Shown in pieces: positions 36,297 to 45,846 of a stretch of DNA of 64,000 nucleotides. The DNA is from RYN-230 sp963837515 (lineage in GTDB: Bacteria > Actinomycetota > Actinomycetes > Streptosporangiales > Streptosporangiaceae): assembly GCA_963837515.1 (NCBI GenBank), contig CAWINT010000002.1, positions 558,001 to 622,000 of the forward strand, written 5' to 3'. The notes beneath the pieces are model-generated. The model was not told the origin of the DNA, did not search any database, and worked only from the letters and a program-made list of their open reading frames with translations. A program made the position numbers and the translations under genes. Position 1 is the first letter of the stretch. Each line of letters starts with the position of its first letter.

Positions 36297-39200
36297 ATGG
36301 ACTCCCACCCGGATGCCTACCGGCTGCTGCGCCGGCCCGTTTCGGCGGCCAGCGCGCCGCGGCTCGACGCGGCCCAGCAGGCCGTGGTCAGCCACGCGGG
36401 CGGCCCGCTGCTCGTGCTGGCCGGGCCGGGCACCGGCAAGACCACCGCCATCGTCGAGGCCGTGGTGGAGCGGATCACCGGGCGGCAGATCGACCCCGAG
36501 CGGGTGCTGGTGCTCACGTTCAGCCGGAAAGCCGCCGAGGAACTGCGGGAACGGATCACTACGCGGCTCCGCCGCACCACCCGCCAGCCGCTGGCCCTGA
36601 CCTTCCACAGCTACGCCTACGCGCTCGTCCGCCGGGAGTTCGTGCTGGCCGGCGACACTCCGCCGACCCTGCTGTCCGCCCCGGAACAGCTGCTGGAGGT
36701 ACGCCGCATGCTGCGGGGCGAGGCGGCGCGGGCAGGGCGGCCACCTGGTCACCCCGCGGCGCCCGGCTCCGGCCGGGCTGATTCGCAGCGGCCGGATCCC
36801 AGCCCGGCCGAGGTCAGCCTGGCTGAGCTGACCCTGGCCGATCCGGGCCCCGCTGACGCCCCCGGACTGGTGGCCGGCCCGGCCGGGCGCTGGCCGGAAC
36901 GGCTCCGGGCCGCGCTGCCGACCCGCGGTTTCGCCGTTGAGCTGCGCGACTTCCTGCTCCGGGCGGCCGAGCGCGGGCTGGACGGCGGCGCGCTGTCCGC
37001 GCTGGGCGCCGCCCGGGGACGGGACGACTGGATCGCGGCCGGCGGTTTCCTCGACCGGTACACCGCGCGGTTCGACCTCGCCCCCGTCCCCGCCTACGAC
37101 TACGCCGAGATCGTCCGGATCGCGGCTGCCCTGCTGACCCGTTCGGCGACCCGCGACCGCGAGCGCAAAGCGTACGACGTGGTGCTGGTCAACGAGTACC
37201 AGGACACCGACCCGGCCCAGGAAGCGCTGCTGCACGCGCTGGCCGGGGACGGCCGGGAACTGATCGCGGTCGGCGATCCGGACCAGTCCATCTACGCCTT
37301 CCGGGGCGCCGACATCCGGGCCGTCGCCCGGTTCCCCGAGCTGTTCCGCACGCCCGACGACCGCCCAGCCAAGGTGGTCGCGCTGCGCACCTGCCGGCGC
37401 AGCGGCCCGTTCCTGCTGAGCGCGTCCCGCCGGGTGGGCAGCCGCCTTCCGGCGGTGCTGGCCCGGGGGGGCGACCCCCCGAGCTGGCAGAGCCACCGGA
37501 AGCTGCTGCCGCTGGCGGATGCCCCGGCGGGCACGCTGCGGGTCCTCGTCGCGGCCAGTGCCAGCCAGGAAACGGCGGTGATCGCGGATACGCTGCGCCG
37601 CGCCCACCTGATCGACGGCATCGCCTGGTCCGCCATGGCCATCCTGGTCCGGTCCGCGGTACGGCAGGTGCCGTTGCTGCGCCGTGCGCTCGCCACGGCC
37701 GGTGTGCCGGCCGCGGTGGCCGGCGACGAGCTGCCGCTGGCCGCGGAACCGGGTGCCCGCCCGCTGCTCGCGCTGCTGCGCTGCGCGCTGCAGCCGGGCG
37801 CGCTCGACGAGGAAGCCGCGGCGGATCTGCTAACCGGACCGCTCGGCGGCACCGACGCGCTGGGGCTGCGCCGGTTGAGGCGGGCGCTGCACGCGGCCGA
37901 CGCCGCGGCGGGGATACTGCCCAGTGAGCATCCGCTGGCCGGTGCCCTGCGGGACCCGAGGCACCTGCTCCTGCTGCGCGGGCCCGAAGTGACGGCCGCC
38001 CGCCGGGTAGCCGACCTGCTGGACCTGGCGCGGCGCACCGCGCAGGGTGTCCCGGCTGGCGACGAGGACGCCCGGTCCGCGGCGCCGACCGGGCCGCCCG
38101 GCACCGCTTACGAGGTGCTGTGGGCGGTGTGGCAGGCCTCCGGGCTCGGCCCGGCCTGGCAGACGGCGAGCGAGGCCGGCGGATCCCGTGGTGAGGCCGC
38201 CGACCGCGACCTCGACGCCGTGGTGGCGCTGTTCGACGCCGCGGCCCGGTTCGCCGTCCGGCTGCCGCCCGGTTCGCCGAGGCTGTTCCTGGAGAGCATG
38301 GGAGGCCAGGAAATCCCCGGCGACACGCTGGCCGAGCGGGCCCCCGAGGGTGAGGCGGTGCGTATCCTGACCGCGCACCGCGCCAAGGGCCTGGAATGGG
38401 ACCTGGTCGTCGTGGCCGGCGTGCAGGAGGGCACCTGGCCCGACCTGCGCATGCGGTCATCACTGCTGGGCATGGACGAGCTCGTCGAGGCGACCGACGG
38501 CCAGGATCTGACGGCCACCCGCGCGGCGTTCCCCGCCCCCCCGCCCGGCGCCGGTCCGCCGGACCCCGGCCCGGGCTCGGACGCGGTCGCCGCCGCACTG
38601 GTCTCCAAGCTGCTCGACGAGGAGCGGCGGCTGTTCTACGTGGCCGTCACCCGGGCGCGCCGGGCCCTGGTCGTCACCGCCGTCGGCGGCAGCGACAGCG
38701 ACGAGCGGCCGTCGCGCTTCCTGGCTGAGCTCGCCGGGGACGAGGTCGAGATCGAGCAGATCAGCGTGACCGGGCGGCACTGGCTGTCGCTGCCGGCGCT
38801 CACCGCGGAACTGCGCCGGGCGGCTGCGGACCCGGGCCGGCCGATGGCGCTGCGCCGGGCCGCGGCCGCCCAGCTGGCCCGGCTGGCGGCGGCCGGGGTA
38901 CGCGGCGCCCACCCGCGGTCCTGGTACGCGCTGACCACGCTCACTGACCCGGGCCCGGTCACCAGCGACGTCATCCGGCTATCGCCCTCGCAGGTGGAGT
39001 CGTTCACCAAGTGCGGGCTGCGCTGGCTGCTGGAAGCGGCGGCCGGGGCGGGCTCCTCGGACGTGCTGCGCCACCTCGGTGTGGTCATCCACGCCGCGGC
39101 GGTGCTGGCCGCCGAGGGCACCGGCGAGGCCGGCATCGGGGAGCGGATCGACGAGATCTGGCATCACCTCGACTTCGGCAGCGCCTGGTACAGCCGCAAG

Positions 39201-39728
39201 CAGCGGGAACTGGCGCAGCAGATGGTGATGAAGTTCCTGGCCTGGCACCGCGCCAATCCGCGCGAGCTGGTCGAGGTGGAACAGGATCTGCGGGTGCAGA
39301 TCGGGCACGTGGAGATCACCGGGCGGGTGGACCGGCTGGAGCGCGATACGCGGGGCGCGGCGGTCATCGTCAACCTCAAGACCGGTTCTGCCGCCCCGGC
39401 CGAGGCGGACCTGGGACGTCACCCCCAGCTCGGGGTGTACCAGCTGGCGGTCATGCTCGGCGCGTTCGAGCGGTTCGGCCTGACCGAGCCGGGCGGGGCC
39501 GAGCTGGTCCAGGTCGGCAGGGCTGCGCTGCGGGCCGAGGTGAAAGTGCAGCGGCAGCCCGCGCTGTCCGACGACCCGGATCCGGGCTGGGCCGCCGACC
39601 TGGTCAAAACCGTGGCCGAGGGGATGTCCGGGCCGGTGTTCCGGGCGACGGCCAACCCTGGCTGCCGGGTGTGCCCGGTCCGGTCGTCCTGCCCGGTGCA
39701 CCCGGACGGCACGCAGGTGACCCGGTGA
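36297..39728 (+). CDS. AdnA-like UvrD-type helicase/nuclease with altered catalytic sites
   Basis: A 1143-aa protein with an N-terminal superfamily 1 helicase and a C-terminal RecB-type nuclease, the plan of mycobacterial AdnA/AdnB. Walker A (AGPGTGKTTAIVEA) and LTFSRKAAEELRERI are intact, and motif VI is EERRLFYVAVTRARRALV. Motif II, normally DEYQDT, reads NEYQDTD, with Asn299 (AAC) for the Mg2+-binding Asp. In the nuclease domain GRVDRLER is present but the usual DxKTG box reads VNLKTG with Asn1026 (AAC), followed by HPQLGVYQLAVML. The cysteines CRVCPVRSSCPV suggest an iron-sulfur or zinc cluster. It pairs with the next gene; the AdnB-like subunit keeps both acidic residues. ATG 36297. Confidence 0.85.
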   Translation: MDSHPDAYRLLRRPVSAASAPRLDAAQQAVVSHAGGPLLVLAGPGTGKTTAIVEAVVERITGRQIDPERVLVLTFSRKAAEELRERITTRLRRTTRQPLALTFHSYAYALVRREFVLAGDTPPTLLSAPEQLLEVRRMLRGEAARAGRPPGHPAAPGSGRADSQRPDPSPAEVSLAELTLADPGPADAPGLVAGPAGRWPERLRAALPTRGFAVELRDFLLRAAERGLDGGALSALGAARGRDDWIAAGGFLDRYTARFDLAPVPAYDYAEIVRIAAALLTRSATRDRERKAYDVVLVNEYQDTDPAQEALLHALAGDGRELIAVGDPDQSIYAFRGADIRAVARFPELFRTPDDRPAKVVALRTCRRSGPFLLSASRRVGSRLPAVLARGGDPPSWQSHRKLLPLADAPAGTLRVLVAASASQETAVIADTLRRAHLIDGIAWSAMAILVRSAVRQVPLLRRALATAGVPAAVAGDELPLAAEPGARPLLALLRCALQPGALDEEAAADLLTGPLGGTDALGLRRLRRALHAADAAAGILPSEHPLAGALRDPRHLLLLRGPEVTAARRVADLLDLARRTAQGVPAGDEDARSAAPTGPPGTAYEVLWAVWQASGLGPAWQTASEAGGSRGEAADRDLDAVVALFDAAARFAVRLPPGSPRLFLESMGGQEIPGDTLAERAPEGEAVRILTAHRAKGLEWDLVVVAGVQEGTWPDLRMRSSLLGMDELVEATDGQDLTATRAAFPAPPPGAGPPDPGPGSDAVAAALVSKLLDEERRLFYVAVTRARRALVVTAVGGSDSDERPSRFLAELAGDEVEIEQISVTGRHWLSLPALTAELRRAAADPGRPMALRRAAAAQLARLAAAGVRGAHPRSWYALTTLTDPGPVTSDVIRLSPSQVESFTKCGLRWLLEAAAGAGSSDVLRHLGVVIHAAAVLAAEGTGEAGIGERIDEIWHHLDFGSAWYSRKQRELAQQMVMKFLAWHRANPRELVEVEQDLRVQIGHVEITGRVDRLERDTRGAAVIVNLKTGSAAPAEADLGRHPQLGVYQLAVMLGAFERFGLTEPGGAELVQVGRAALRAEVKVQRQPALSDDPDPGWAADLVKTVAEGMSGPVFRATANPGCRVCPVRSSCPVHPDGTQVTR

Positions 39729-39786
39729 CCGGCGGCCGCGACGCCGGGCCCTCCGGGGCGGCCCGCCGGCCGGGCCGGGTGAGCCC

Positions 39787-42700
39787 ATGATGTACACCCC
39801 GGCCCAGCTGGCCAGGCTGCTCGGGCTGGCGGAGCCGACCCCCGAGCAGGCCGCCGTGATCGCCGCCCCGCTGCAGCCGCTGGCGGTCATCGCCGGGGCC
39901 GGGTCCGGTAAGAGCGAGACGATGGCCGCCCGGCTGGTCTGGCTGGTCGCCAACGGCCTGGTCCGGCCCGAGCGGGTGCTCGGCCTGACCTTCACCCGGA
40001 AAGCCGCGGGTGAGCTTGGCGAGCGGGTCCGGGCCCGGCTCGACGGGCTGCGCCGGGCCGGCCTGGTCAGCTCCGGCACCACGGAGCCGGCTGCCACCCC
40101 GGACGAGGAGGGCGCCGGGCCGCTGGCTGGTGAGCCCGTGGTGTCCACCTACCACGCCTACGCCGCCCGGCTGGTGACCGATCACGCGCTCCGTGAGGCC
40201 CTGGAACCGACCCTCCGGCTCATCACCCCGGCGGTCGCCTGGCAGATCGCCGCCTCTGTGGTGGCCGGGTACGGCGGCCCGATGGACGCGGTCGCCTGGT
40301 CGCCGCCGGTCGTGACGGCAGCCGTGCTGACCCTGGCCGGCGAGCTGGCCGAGCACCTGCGGGCCCCGGCTGACGTCACCGCGGTGGGGAAGTGGCTGGC
40401 GGCCGAGACGGCGGCCCTGCCGGGCAAGCTGCCCGCCCCGGTGCGCAGGATCCTGGACTGCCAGCGCACCCGCGAGCAGTTGCTGCCGATGGTCGAGGGG
40501 TACGCCCGGGTCAAAACCGAGCGCGAAGTCATCGACCACGGAGACCAGGTGGCGCTGGCGGCGCGGATCGCTGTCCGCCACCCCGAGGTCAGCGCGGCCG
40601 AACGTGCCCGGTACCAGCTGGTGCTGCTGGATGAGTACCAGGACACCAGCTACGCGCAGCTCGTCCTGCTGCGCACCCTGTTCGGCGGCGGCCATCCGGT
40701 CACCGCGGTGGGCGACCCGTGCCAGTCGATCTACGGCTGGCGCGGGGCCAGCGCCGGCAACCTGCGGCGGTTCAGCCGGGACTTCCCGGCCGGCCGTGGC
40801 CGCCGGCCTGGCCCGCCGCGGTCCGGATGCTGTCCACCAGCTTCCGGAACACCGGCCGGGTGCTCGACGTGGCGGCGGCGCTCCAGGAAGGACTGCGCGC
40901 CGCCGCCCCCGAGGTGCCCCGGCTGGTCCCGCCGCCCGGCCGCCTTGGCCGCGGCCGGGTGGCCTGCGCGCTGACCGAGACCGCGGCCGACGAGGCGGCC
41001 TGGGTGGCCGGCCAGGTGAGCGCCCTGCTCGCCCAGCCGCCCGGCACCGCTCCGGACGGCGAGCCGTGGCCGGACGGCCGGCCCGACGGCGTCCGGCCCC
41101 GGGACATCGCCGTGCTCTGCCGCAAGCGGTCCCAGTTCGCGGCGCTGCGCAGCGCGCTGGAGGACCGCGGCGTCCCGGTGGAGGTGGTCGGCCTGGGCGG
41201 GCTGCTCACCGTCCCCGAAGTGGCGGACATCGTCGCCACGCTGCGGGTGCTGCACGACCCGGCGGCCTCAGGCTCGCTGGCCCGGCTGCTCACCGGACCG
41301 CGCTGGCGGATCGGCCCCCGCGATCTCGTCGCCCTGGGCCGGCGGGCCCGGGTGCTCACCCGGGAGCTGCGTGGCCAGCGCGGCGACGGTCCGTCCCGGC
41401 CCGATCCGGTGCAGCTCGTCGCGGGCGGGGACGACGCGCTGGCCCGCGCGGTCACCGACCTGACCGCCGACCCGGGCAGCCTGGTCGAGGCGCTGGACGA
41501 TCTTGGTGATGCGGCTGAGTATTCAGCGGCCGGCTACGCGCGGCTGGCCGCCCTCGGCGCTGAGCTGCGTGAGCTGCGCTCCCGGGTGGCCCGCCCGCTG
41601 CCGGACCTGGTCGGCGAGGTGGAGCGGATGCTGAGCCTGGACATCGAGGTGGCGGCCCGGCCCGGCCGCGACCCGGCCAGCGCCCGCGCCGACCTGGACG
41701 CGTTCGCCGACGCCGCGGCGGCCTTCGCCGGGGACCAGGAGGAACCCACCCTAGGGGCGTTCCTCAGCTACCTGGCTGCCGCCGAGGAGGAGGAGTTCGG
41801 CCTGGAGTCCGGCCGGGTCGGTGACGGGGACACGGTCACCCTGGCCACCGTGCACGCCGCCAAGGGCCTGCAGTGGGCCGCGGTGTTCGTGCCCGGCCTG
41901 TCCGCCGGGAAGAAGTCACAGGTCTTCCCGGCCAAGCCCCGGTACACGACGCGCTGGACCGACAATGCCCGGCTGCTGCCGTTCAGCCTGCGCGGGGATG
42001 CGGCTGACCTGCCCGTCCTGCGGGACCTCACCTCCGGGTCAGTGAACTCGTTCGGCGCCGCCTGCGCCGACCGCGACCTGGGGGAGGAGCGACGGCTGGC
42101 CTACGTCGCCGCGACCCGCGCCGCCTACTTCCTGGCCTGTAGCGGCTTCTGGTGGGGTGAGGCGACGTCGCCGCTGGGCCCCTCGGTGTTCCTGGCGGAG
42201 GTCCGGGCGGCCTGCGAGGCAGGCGCCGGGTTCGTGGCGTGCTGGGCGGACCCGCCCGAGGAGGGCAGCGAGAACCCGGTGCTCGCCGAGCCGCCCACTG
42301 CCGCCTGGCCCGCCCCGGGGGAGGACGCAGACTCGGCGGTGGCGCACGCCGCCCGGCTGGTCCACCAGGCGCTGGCCGCGAAGCACAGCGCGGGCGGCCC
42401 CACGGCCAGCGGGCCCGGTACGGCCGGGGGACCCGGTACGGCCGGGGCTGGGCTCAGCGAGGCTGGGCTCACCGAGGCCGACCGCGCGCTGATAGCGGCC
42501 TGGGAGCGGGATACCGAGCTGCTGCTGGCCGAGCGGGAAGAACGCCGCAGCGACGCGGCCGCCGCCGTCTGGCTGCCGCCGCGGCTGTCGGTCTCCTCCC
42601 TCGTGGTCATGGCGCGGGACCCGGCCGAGCTCGCCCAGCAGATCCGGCGGCCGATGCCGCGCCCCCCGGCACCGCAGGCCCGCCGGGGCACCGCGTTCCA

Positions 42701-43193
42701 CCGCTGGCTGGAAGAACGATTCAGCCAGCAGCGGCTGATCGACCCGAGCGATCTGCTGGGCGCGGCTGACGACCCGGCCGAGGTGCCCGACGGGGACGCA
42801 GCGGACCTGGCCGCGCTGCGCGAGCGGTTCGAGGCCGGGGCGTGGGGCAACCGGTGGCCGGTGGAAGTGGAGGTCCCGTTCGAGACGCTCGTCGCGGGCC
42901 GGCCGGTGCGGGGCCGGATCGACGCGGTCTTCGGTGCCGCGCCGGACGGCGGCTATGACGTGGTGGACTGGAAGACCGGGCAACCGCCCGGCTCGGCCGC
43001 CGAGCACCAGGCGGCCGTCGTCCAGCTGGCCGCCTACCGGCTTGCCTGGGCCCAGCTCGCCGGGGTTCCGGCCAGCCAGGTCCGGGCGGCGTTCTACTAC
43101 GTCCGCCACGACCTGACACTGCGCCCGGCCGACCTGCTCGACGAGGGCGGGCTGGCGGCGCTGATCGAACAGATCCCAGCGGTGAGCAGCTGA
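39787..43193 (+). pseudogene. AdnB-like helicase/nuclease gene interrupted by a single-base frameshift
   Basis: Two overlapping frames together encode one AdnB/UvrD-type protein of about 1135 aa. The first (39787-about 40790) has Walker A IAGAGSGKSETMAARLVWL, LTFTRKAAGELGERV, motif II LDEYQDTSYAQ (Asp282) and VGDPCQSIYGWRGASAGNLR. The second, shifted by one base, continues VRMLSTSFRNTGRVLDVAAA from about 40800 to the stop, with EERRLAYVAATRAA, the RecB-type nuclease box GRIDAVFG...YDVVDWKTGQ and QLAAYRLAW. A one-base loss in the GGCC-rich run near 40786-40797 explains it. Either the gene is truly broken or the assembly has an error; both halves show normal conservation, which favours an error or a very recent mutation. 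The ATG 39787 is one of two adjacent candidates. Confidence 0.82.
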
Positions 43194-43290
43194 ACCGGCC
43201 CGCAGTCGCCGGCTCGCCGCCGCCAGCGGCGTCGCCGGCCCGCCAGGCCCGTCGGCCGGCCCGGGCGGCCGGGCCACGGCCTCGGCCGGC

Positions 43291-43584
43291 TCAGTCCGCG
43301 AGGTGCCGTTCCACGGACTCGACCTTGCTGGACAGCCCGTCGGTGACGCCCGGCCGCAGGTCGGCCTTGAGCACCAGGCTCACCCGGGGGGCCTGCGCGG
43401 CCACGGCGTCCACGGCCCGCTTGACCACCGCCATCACCTCGTCCCAGTCCCCCTCGACGGTGGTGAACATGGCGTCGGTGCGGTTCGGCAGGCCGCTGTC
43501 CCGGACCACCCGGACCGCATCCGCCACGTAGCCGCCCACCGCCTCGCCCACGCCCAGCGGAGTGATCGAGAACGCGACGATCAT
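43291..43584 (-). CDS. MTH1187/YqgV-type thiamine-binding protein (DUF77)
   Basis: A 97-aa protein with the family pattern VAFSITPLGVGEAVGGYVAD, RTDAMFTTVEGDWDEVMAVV and VSLVLKADLRPG. Structures of relatives form tetramers that bind thiamine or a related ligand. ATG 43584 follows a purine-rich GGAGGCAG site. It is convergent with the AdnB-like gene; the 97 bp between them is GC-rich and hairpin-prone, and the two genes may share a terminator there. Confidence 0.85.
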   Translation of the reverse strand: MIVAFSITPLGVGEAVGGYVADAVRVVRDSGLPNRTDAMFTTVEGDWDEVMAVVKRAVDAVAAQAPRVSLVLKADLRPGVTDGLSSKVESVERHLAD

Positions 43585-43724
43585 CTGCTGCCTCCTCCCG
43601 CGCCGTGACCACGCCGACCATAGCGCGCGCCGGGCCGTTAGCGGGTGACGTCGCGGTTGCGGGCCGCCAGCCTGCACCCTCAAGTCCGCTTCAAGTCAAC
43701 TCCGCGCCGCCGCCCCTGACCACG

Positions 43725-44487
43725 TCACAAGCCGTGATCAGATACGGCGGAGGTGAGGGAGGCGGGCAGGCGGACGGCGGCGGCGCGGCCGGGGTACCAG
43801 GTGCAGGCCAGGCCGACGGCGGCCACCCGGCCGGTGGCCGTCAGCCGGTGCAGCGCGGCGGCCAGCTGGCCGGGGGAGGCGCCACCCGGAGCCGGGTAAC
43901 GCAGCCCCGGGAGCGTGCCGGGGTCCAGCACGTCCAGGTCAACGTGCACGTAGAGGGGCCCATCGGGCAGGTCGTCCGCGGCCAGGGCGGCCAGGGCGGT
44001 CAGCTCGGGGCGGCGGATGGGCGCGGCGGCGAGGTAGGCGGCCTCCGGCGGGTCCAGGTCCCGGGCGCCGGCCAGCACGATCCGGTCTTCGGCAACCGGC
44101 GCCAGCCCGAGCCGGGCGGCGATCAGCTCCGGCCGGTAGCCGGCGAGCAGCCGCAGCGGCATTCCGCCCAGGTAGCCGGAGGCCGTCGTCTCCGGGGTCT
44201 GCACGTCGCCGTGCGCGTCCAGCCAGACAATGGCCGGCGCCGCAGGCCCGCTGCAGCCCGGCGACGGTGCCGAGCGCGGTGGTGCAGTCGCCGGAAGTGA
44301 CCACCGGGACCGCGCCATCGCGGGCCGGTCCGGCCACCGCCCCGGCCACCGCTGCGTACAGCACGGCCAGCCGCTCCCAGGTCCCGGCGGCGGGCAGGCC
44401 GGCGGTGATGACGCGTTCTGATGGCAGCGGCAGGTCCAGGTCGGGGAGGTGCTCGTCCAGGTGGTACGGCACGGCGATGACTGTCAT
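43725..44487 (-). pseudogene. Arginase/agmatinase-family gene with a frameshift
   Basis: Ureohydrolase-fold gene split over two frames. The first (from ATG 44487) holds TVIAVPYHLDEHLPDLDLPL, VITAGLPAAGTWER and VVTSGDCTTALGTVAGLQRA. The second holds APAIVWLDAHGDVQTPETT with the DAHxD metal motif, SGYLGGMPLRLL, and VHVDLDVLDPG with the DxDxxDP motif. An extra base in the GC-rich run around 44236-44250 joins them. Together they make about 253 aa, a normal size. The first metal motif reads SGDC rather than GGDH. Substrate unknown; many actinobacterial members are not true arginases. The start overlaps the methyltransferase stop (ATGA). Real break or assembly error cannot be told apart here. Confidence 0.75.
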
Positions 44488-45143
44488 GACGCCGCGGTGC
44501 CGAAGGTGAACAGCCGCTCGTCCGGGAGCGTGGCAGCGGAGGGCTGACCGGCCGCAGCGGCCGGGCCGAGCTGGTTGACTCCAATGCCGGTCAGCGTGGC
44601 GGTCTCAAGCGCGTCGAAGGCGACCTCGGTGCAGCCCGCCGCCACGAACCAGGCCCGGATCCGGGGCGTGAGGTCCGGCGCGCGGCGGTGCCGGGTCCAG
44701 ATCACCGTTGCCCCGGGGGCGCACAGCGCGGGCGCGGCCCGCACGGTCCGCTGGATGTCGCGGTCGCTCACGTTGCCGAAAATGCCGCAGAGCAGCAGCA
44801 CGCTGGCGGGCAGCGCATCGGTGTAGCCGGCGGTCACCGCGGCGTCCGCCTGGCGGACATCGACCTGGGGAAGCCTGGCCCGCGCCGCCGCCTCGCCGGC
44901 CTGGCGGGCGTTCGCCGGGTCGGCCTCGACCAGGACGGCCCGCACGTCCTCCCGGCGGGGGTGGCTGGGCAGTACGCCGATGACGTCATGCCCCTGCCCG
45001 GCGCACAGGCTCAGCACCCGGACCGGGCCGGCCGGAGCGAGGCTGATCGCCTGCCACAGGTGGGCCCGGACCCGCCGCAGCCGGCCGCTCAGTGATGATG
45101 ATGGATCGTCGTAGGCCTGATGCCAGGCCACCCAGTCCTTCAT
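44484..45143 (-). CDS. Class I SAM-dependent methyltransferase
   Basis: A 219-aa protein. The SAM-binding glycine loop is VRVLSLCAGQGHDVIGVL (motif I). The acidic end of strand 2 is VLVEADPANARQAG, and strand 4 is SVLLLCGIFGNVSD. The start MKDWVAWHQAYDDPSSSL at ATG 45143 fits a small actinobacterial group of unknown substrate. The long open frame upstream is not supported. It is the first gene of a two-gene unit with the arginase-family gene, overlapping it by four bases. Confidence 0.78.
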   Translation of the reverse strand: MKDWVAWHQAYDDPSSSLSGRLRRVRAHLWQAISLAPAGPVRVLSLCAGQGHDVIGVLPSHPRREDVRAVLVEADPANARQAGEAAARARLPQVDVRQADAAVTAGYTDALPASVLLLCGIFGNVSDRDIQRTVRAAPALCAPGATVIWTRHRRAPDLTPRIRAWFVAAGCTEVAFDALETATLTGIGVNQLGPAAAAGQPSAATLPDERLFTFGTAAS

Positions 45144-45192
45144 GGCACCGATTCTGCCGTGGCTGGCGGCGGCTGGGCGCGGGGACGGAGCG

Positions 45193-45281
45193 CCCGGCGG
45201 TGCGCAGCAGGCAGGCGGCCGCCAGGCGGTGCGCGGTAGGCGCACAGCCGCCCGGCGGTGCGCGGTAGGCATCGGCCGCCC
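45193..45281. repeat. Three degenerate ~30-bp direct repeats
   Basis: Units built on GGCGGTGCGCGGTAGGC recur three times between the divergent methyltransferase and DUF167 starts (about 45193-45223, 45224-45253, 45254-45281). The first copy is the most diverged. The repeats fill the region where promoters would be expected. Confidence 0.6.
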
Positions 45282-45300
45282 CGGACGGCACACTGGGCTG

Positions 45301-45558
45301 GTGCGCATCCGGATCCGGGTCCGGCCCGGGGCCGCGCATCCCGGGGTCGGCGGCGAGCACGGCGGCGCTCTGGTCGTCCGGGTCAGCGCGCGGGCGGTGG
45401 GCGGCCAGGCGACCGCGGCCGCGCTGGCCGCGGTGGCCGAGGCCTTCGGGGTCCGCCGTCACCAGGTGACGCTGGTCACCGGCGCGTCCAGCCGGACCAA
45501 GGTCGTCAACGTGGCGGACGGCGACCCGGCGGTGCTGGACCGGCTGCTGGGGCGGTGA
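45301..45558 (+). CDS. DUF167 family protein (YggU-like)
   Basis: An 85-residue protein with the DUF167 fold pattern: RIRIRVRPGAAHPGVGG at the start, ALVVRVSARAVGGQATAAAL in the middle and TGASSRTKVVNV near the end. Function unknown across bacteria. GTG 45301 fits the family start. It converges on the acylphosphatase gene, with 12 bp between the stops. Confidence 0.85.
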   Translation: MRIRIRVRPGAAHPGVGGEHGGALVVRVSARAVGGQATAAALAAVAEAFGVRRHQVTLVTGASSRTKVVNVADGDPAVLDRLLGR

Positions 45559-45570
45559 CCGGCGGGCCGG

Positions 45571-45837
45571 CTACTTGATCGTGAAGGAGCCGAGGCCCTC
45601 GGCCGGCTGGGCCTGGACGGCGACGTCGGTGACGAGCGCCAGCCGCGGCCCGCGCCGCGCCCAGTCGAGCATCCGCTCGACCTGCGCCGCGGGCCCCTCG
45701 AAGACCGCCTCGACCCGGCCGTCGGCGAGGTTGCGCACCCAGCCCGCGACGCCGTGCTGCCAGGCCGCCCGCCGGCAGCTGGCCCGGAAGCCGACGCCCT
45801 GAACCTGGCCGCTGATCACCACCTGGTAGCGGAGCAC
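45571..45837 (-). CDS. acyP: Acylphosphatase
   Basis: An 88-aa enzyme that hydrolyses acyl phosphates. The signature SGQVQGVGFRASCRRAA carries the catalytic Arg, and GWVRNLADGRVEAVFEGP carries the catalytic Asn. Length is typical. ATG 45837 starts 9 bases from the end of the upstream membrane-protein gene on the same strand, so they may be co-transcribed. Confidence 0.92.
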   Translation of the reverse strand: MLRYQVVISGQVQGVGFRASCRRAAWQHGVAGWVRNLADGRVEAVFEGPAAQVERMLDWARRGPRLALVTDVAVQAQPAEGLGSFTIK

Positions 45838-45846
45838 AGGGTCACG

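Noticed and set aside
37460..37490. Third copy of the structured repeat, from the CGGGGGGGCGACCCCCC stretch
   Set aside because: It lies inside the AdnA-like coding sequence, and the ATCACCGGCTCAG and TTCGCCGGTC blocks are missing.
40780..40810. Programmed ribosomal frameshift in the AdnB-like gene
   Set aside because: No slippery heptamer or Shine-Dalgarno-like stimulator is evident, and homologues are single-frame genes; mutation or assembly error is simpler.
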